From Anaerolineaceae bacterium (lineage in GTDB: Bacteria; Chloroflexota; Anaerolineae; Aggregatilineales; Phototrophicaceae), in the NCBI GenBank assembly GCA_007693385.1, contig REDR01000028.1:62001-126000 (forward strand): a stretch of 64,000 bases of DNA. Reading direction: 5' to 3'. Both the position numbers and the translations under genes were made by a program. Positions within the stretch are counted from its first letter, which is position 1. Every line of letters starts with the position of its first letter. The notes below the pieces were generated by a model. It did not search any database. It was not told the DNA's origin and saw only the letters and a list, made by a program, of their open reading frames with translations. Of this stretch, positions 63,333-64,000 are shown in pieces.

Positions 63333-64000
63333 CTAATCCATCTGCACGCCATAAAGCGACGCCAGCACGTCCAGCGCATTCGCCGTCTGCTCGGCGATGA
63401 CATCCTCCGACCAGCCCAGCGCCGCGCCCGTCCACGTCGCCAACTCCGCAACACCAGCGCGACTCAGCACGCCGCGCATCGCTAGCGCGGTGCGTCGCAA
63501 CAATATATCTTCCAGCCGCACCACCTTCTCATGCGCCGCAATGAACATGATCTCGCGCCGCGTGTAGTCCGGCAAGCTGTCCAACGGCGCATCATCTTCC
63601 ATCCCACAGAACGCGACGACCTCCAGCGCCCGCGTGCCGTAGCGCTCCAACAAAGTCTCCAGACGTTGGCGACTGTAGCCGGTCTCGACCTGATATTTCG
63701 CCAGCCAGCCATCACGCCCGCGCACCGGATAATCCGCGCCGCCACCGATGGGAATCTGCGCTGTATGGCCGCGCCGCGCCACATCCAACCGATGAAGAAC
63801 GTCATCCGTCACTTTCTCCGCGAAGGCGCGGAACGTCGTCCACTTGCCGCCCACCAGCGACAGGATCGGGTAATCGCCACGCACGCCAGCCTCTATGGTG
63901 CGGATGCTGTGGTCGCGGCTGATCTGGCCGGGCGTCGCCGCCGTGCTAGCCGGTAACGGACGCACACCGCTATAGCGAAAGACGATATGTTCCCGTCCGA
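63333..64000 (-). CDS. glpD: Glycerol-3-phosphate dehydrogenase, C-terminal part (partial)
   Basis: The frame runs off the window's right edge; at least 222 residues are present. The visible start of this part reads GREHIVFRYSGVRPLPAS, then SRDHSI and LVGGKWTTFRAFAEKVTDDVL, hallmarks of the FAD-dependent GlpD family (membrane-associated, oxidising glycerol-3-phosphate to dihydroxyacetone phosphate). The last 120 residues form the C-terminal helical domain (RREIMFIAAHEKVVRLEDILLRRTALA). It is upstream of and almost touching the YfhO-like gene, so the two are probably in one operon. Confidence 0.92.
   Translation of the reverse strand, partial: GREHIVFRYSGVRPLPASTAATPGQISRDHSIRTIEAGVRGDYPILSLVGGKWTTFRAFAEKVTDDVLHRLDVARRGHTAQIPIGGGADYPVRGRDGWLAKYQVETGYSRQRLETLLERYGTRALEVVAFCGMEDDAPLDSLPDYTRREIMFIAAHEKVVRLEDILLRRTALAMRGVLSRAGVAELATWTGAALGWSEDVIAEQTANALDVLASLYGVQMD

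Overview
The window looks like a chromosomal segment of a moderately GC-rich bacterium, most likely Chloroflexota (Anaerolineae-like). This is an inference from gene content: membrane Ser/Thr kinases with extracytoplasmic sensor ends, LysM and SH3 secreted proteins ending in a glycosidase, a substrate-binding protein fused to fasciclin, an amylosucrase, a sortase, and secreted proteins rich in PKD, PPC and Ig-like repeats. No rRNA, phage, insertion sequence or CRISPR array was seen.

Layout: 1-10101 is one minus-strand reading frame for a giant cell-surface protein (at least 3367 residues, C-terminus outside the window). 10517-13559 is a nitrate/sulfonate/thiamine-precursor-type ABC importer whose binding protein ends in a fasciclin domain. 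13991-20421 holds a sigma factor with an FHA protein, a PAP2-like membrane enzyme, an rRNA-type methyltransferase, a Ser/Thr kinase and a gamma-glutamyltransferase. 20761-30409 holds a LolD-like ATPase, a HEAT-repeat protein, tRNA-Phe, a LysM/SH3 secreted protein, an M24 peptidase, a flavin monooxygenase-like protein, an ECF sigma/anti-sigma pair, tRNA-Leu and a fused sulfate adenylyltransferase/APS kinase. 30623-37836 holds a PPC-repeat secreted protein, a LysM glycosidase, glutamine synthetase and a CoA-transferase.

37960-44454 contains a three-gene minus-strand signalling operon (STAND-like ATPase/TPR protein, stand-alone NIF3-type domain, Ser/Thr kinase) divergent from a dephospho-CoA kinase fused to an acetyltransferase-like domain. 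44719-48598 is a peptide-type ABC importer without ATPase genes. 48774-52183 holds a sortase and two secreted proteins of similar build. 52303-53275 is an antitoxin followed by two tandem Doc/Fic toxins. 53288-64000 holds an L,D-transpeptidase with a three-copy operator-like array, two small unknowns, an amylosucrase, a TGS-less threonyl-tRNA synthetase, a YfhO-like membrane protein and the C-terminal part of GlpD.

Many intergenic gaps carry one of two short palindromic repeat families (core GGGGCGTAGC/GCTACGCCCC or GGGCGCAA/TTGCGCCC). Some serve as apparent terminators and others do not. The most notable items are the giant repeat protein, the binding-protein/fasciclin and CoaE/acetyltransferase fusions, the STAND-NIF3-kinase operon with a changed Walker A lysine, the tandem Doc toxins, and the operator-like repeats upstream of glnA and the L,D-transpeptidase gene.
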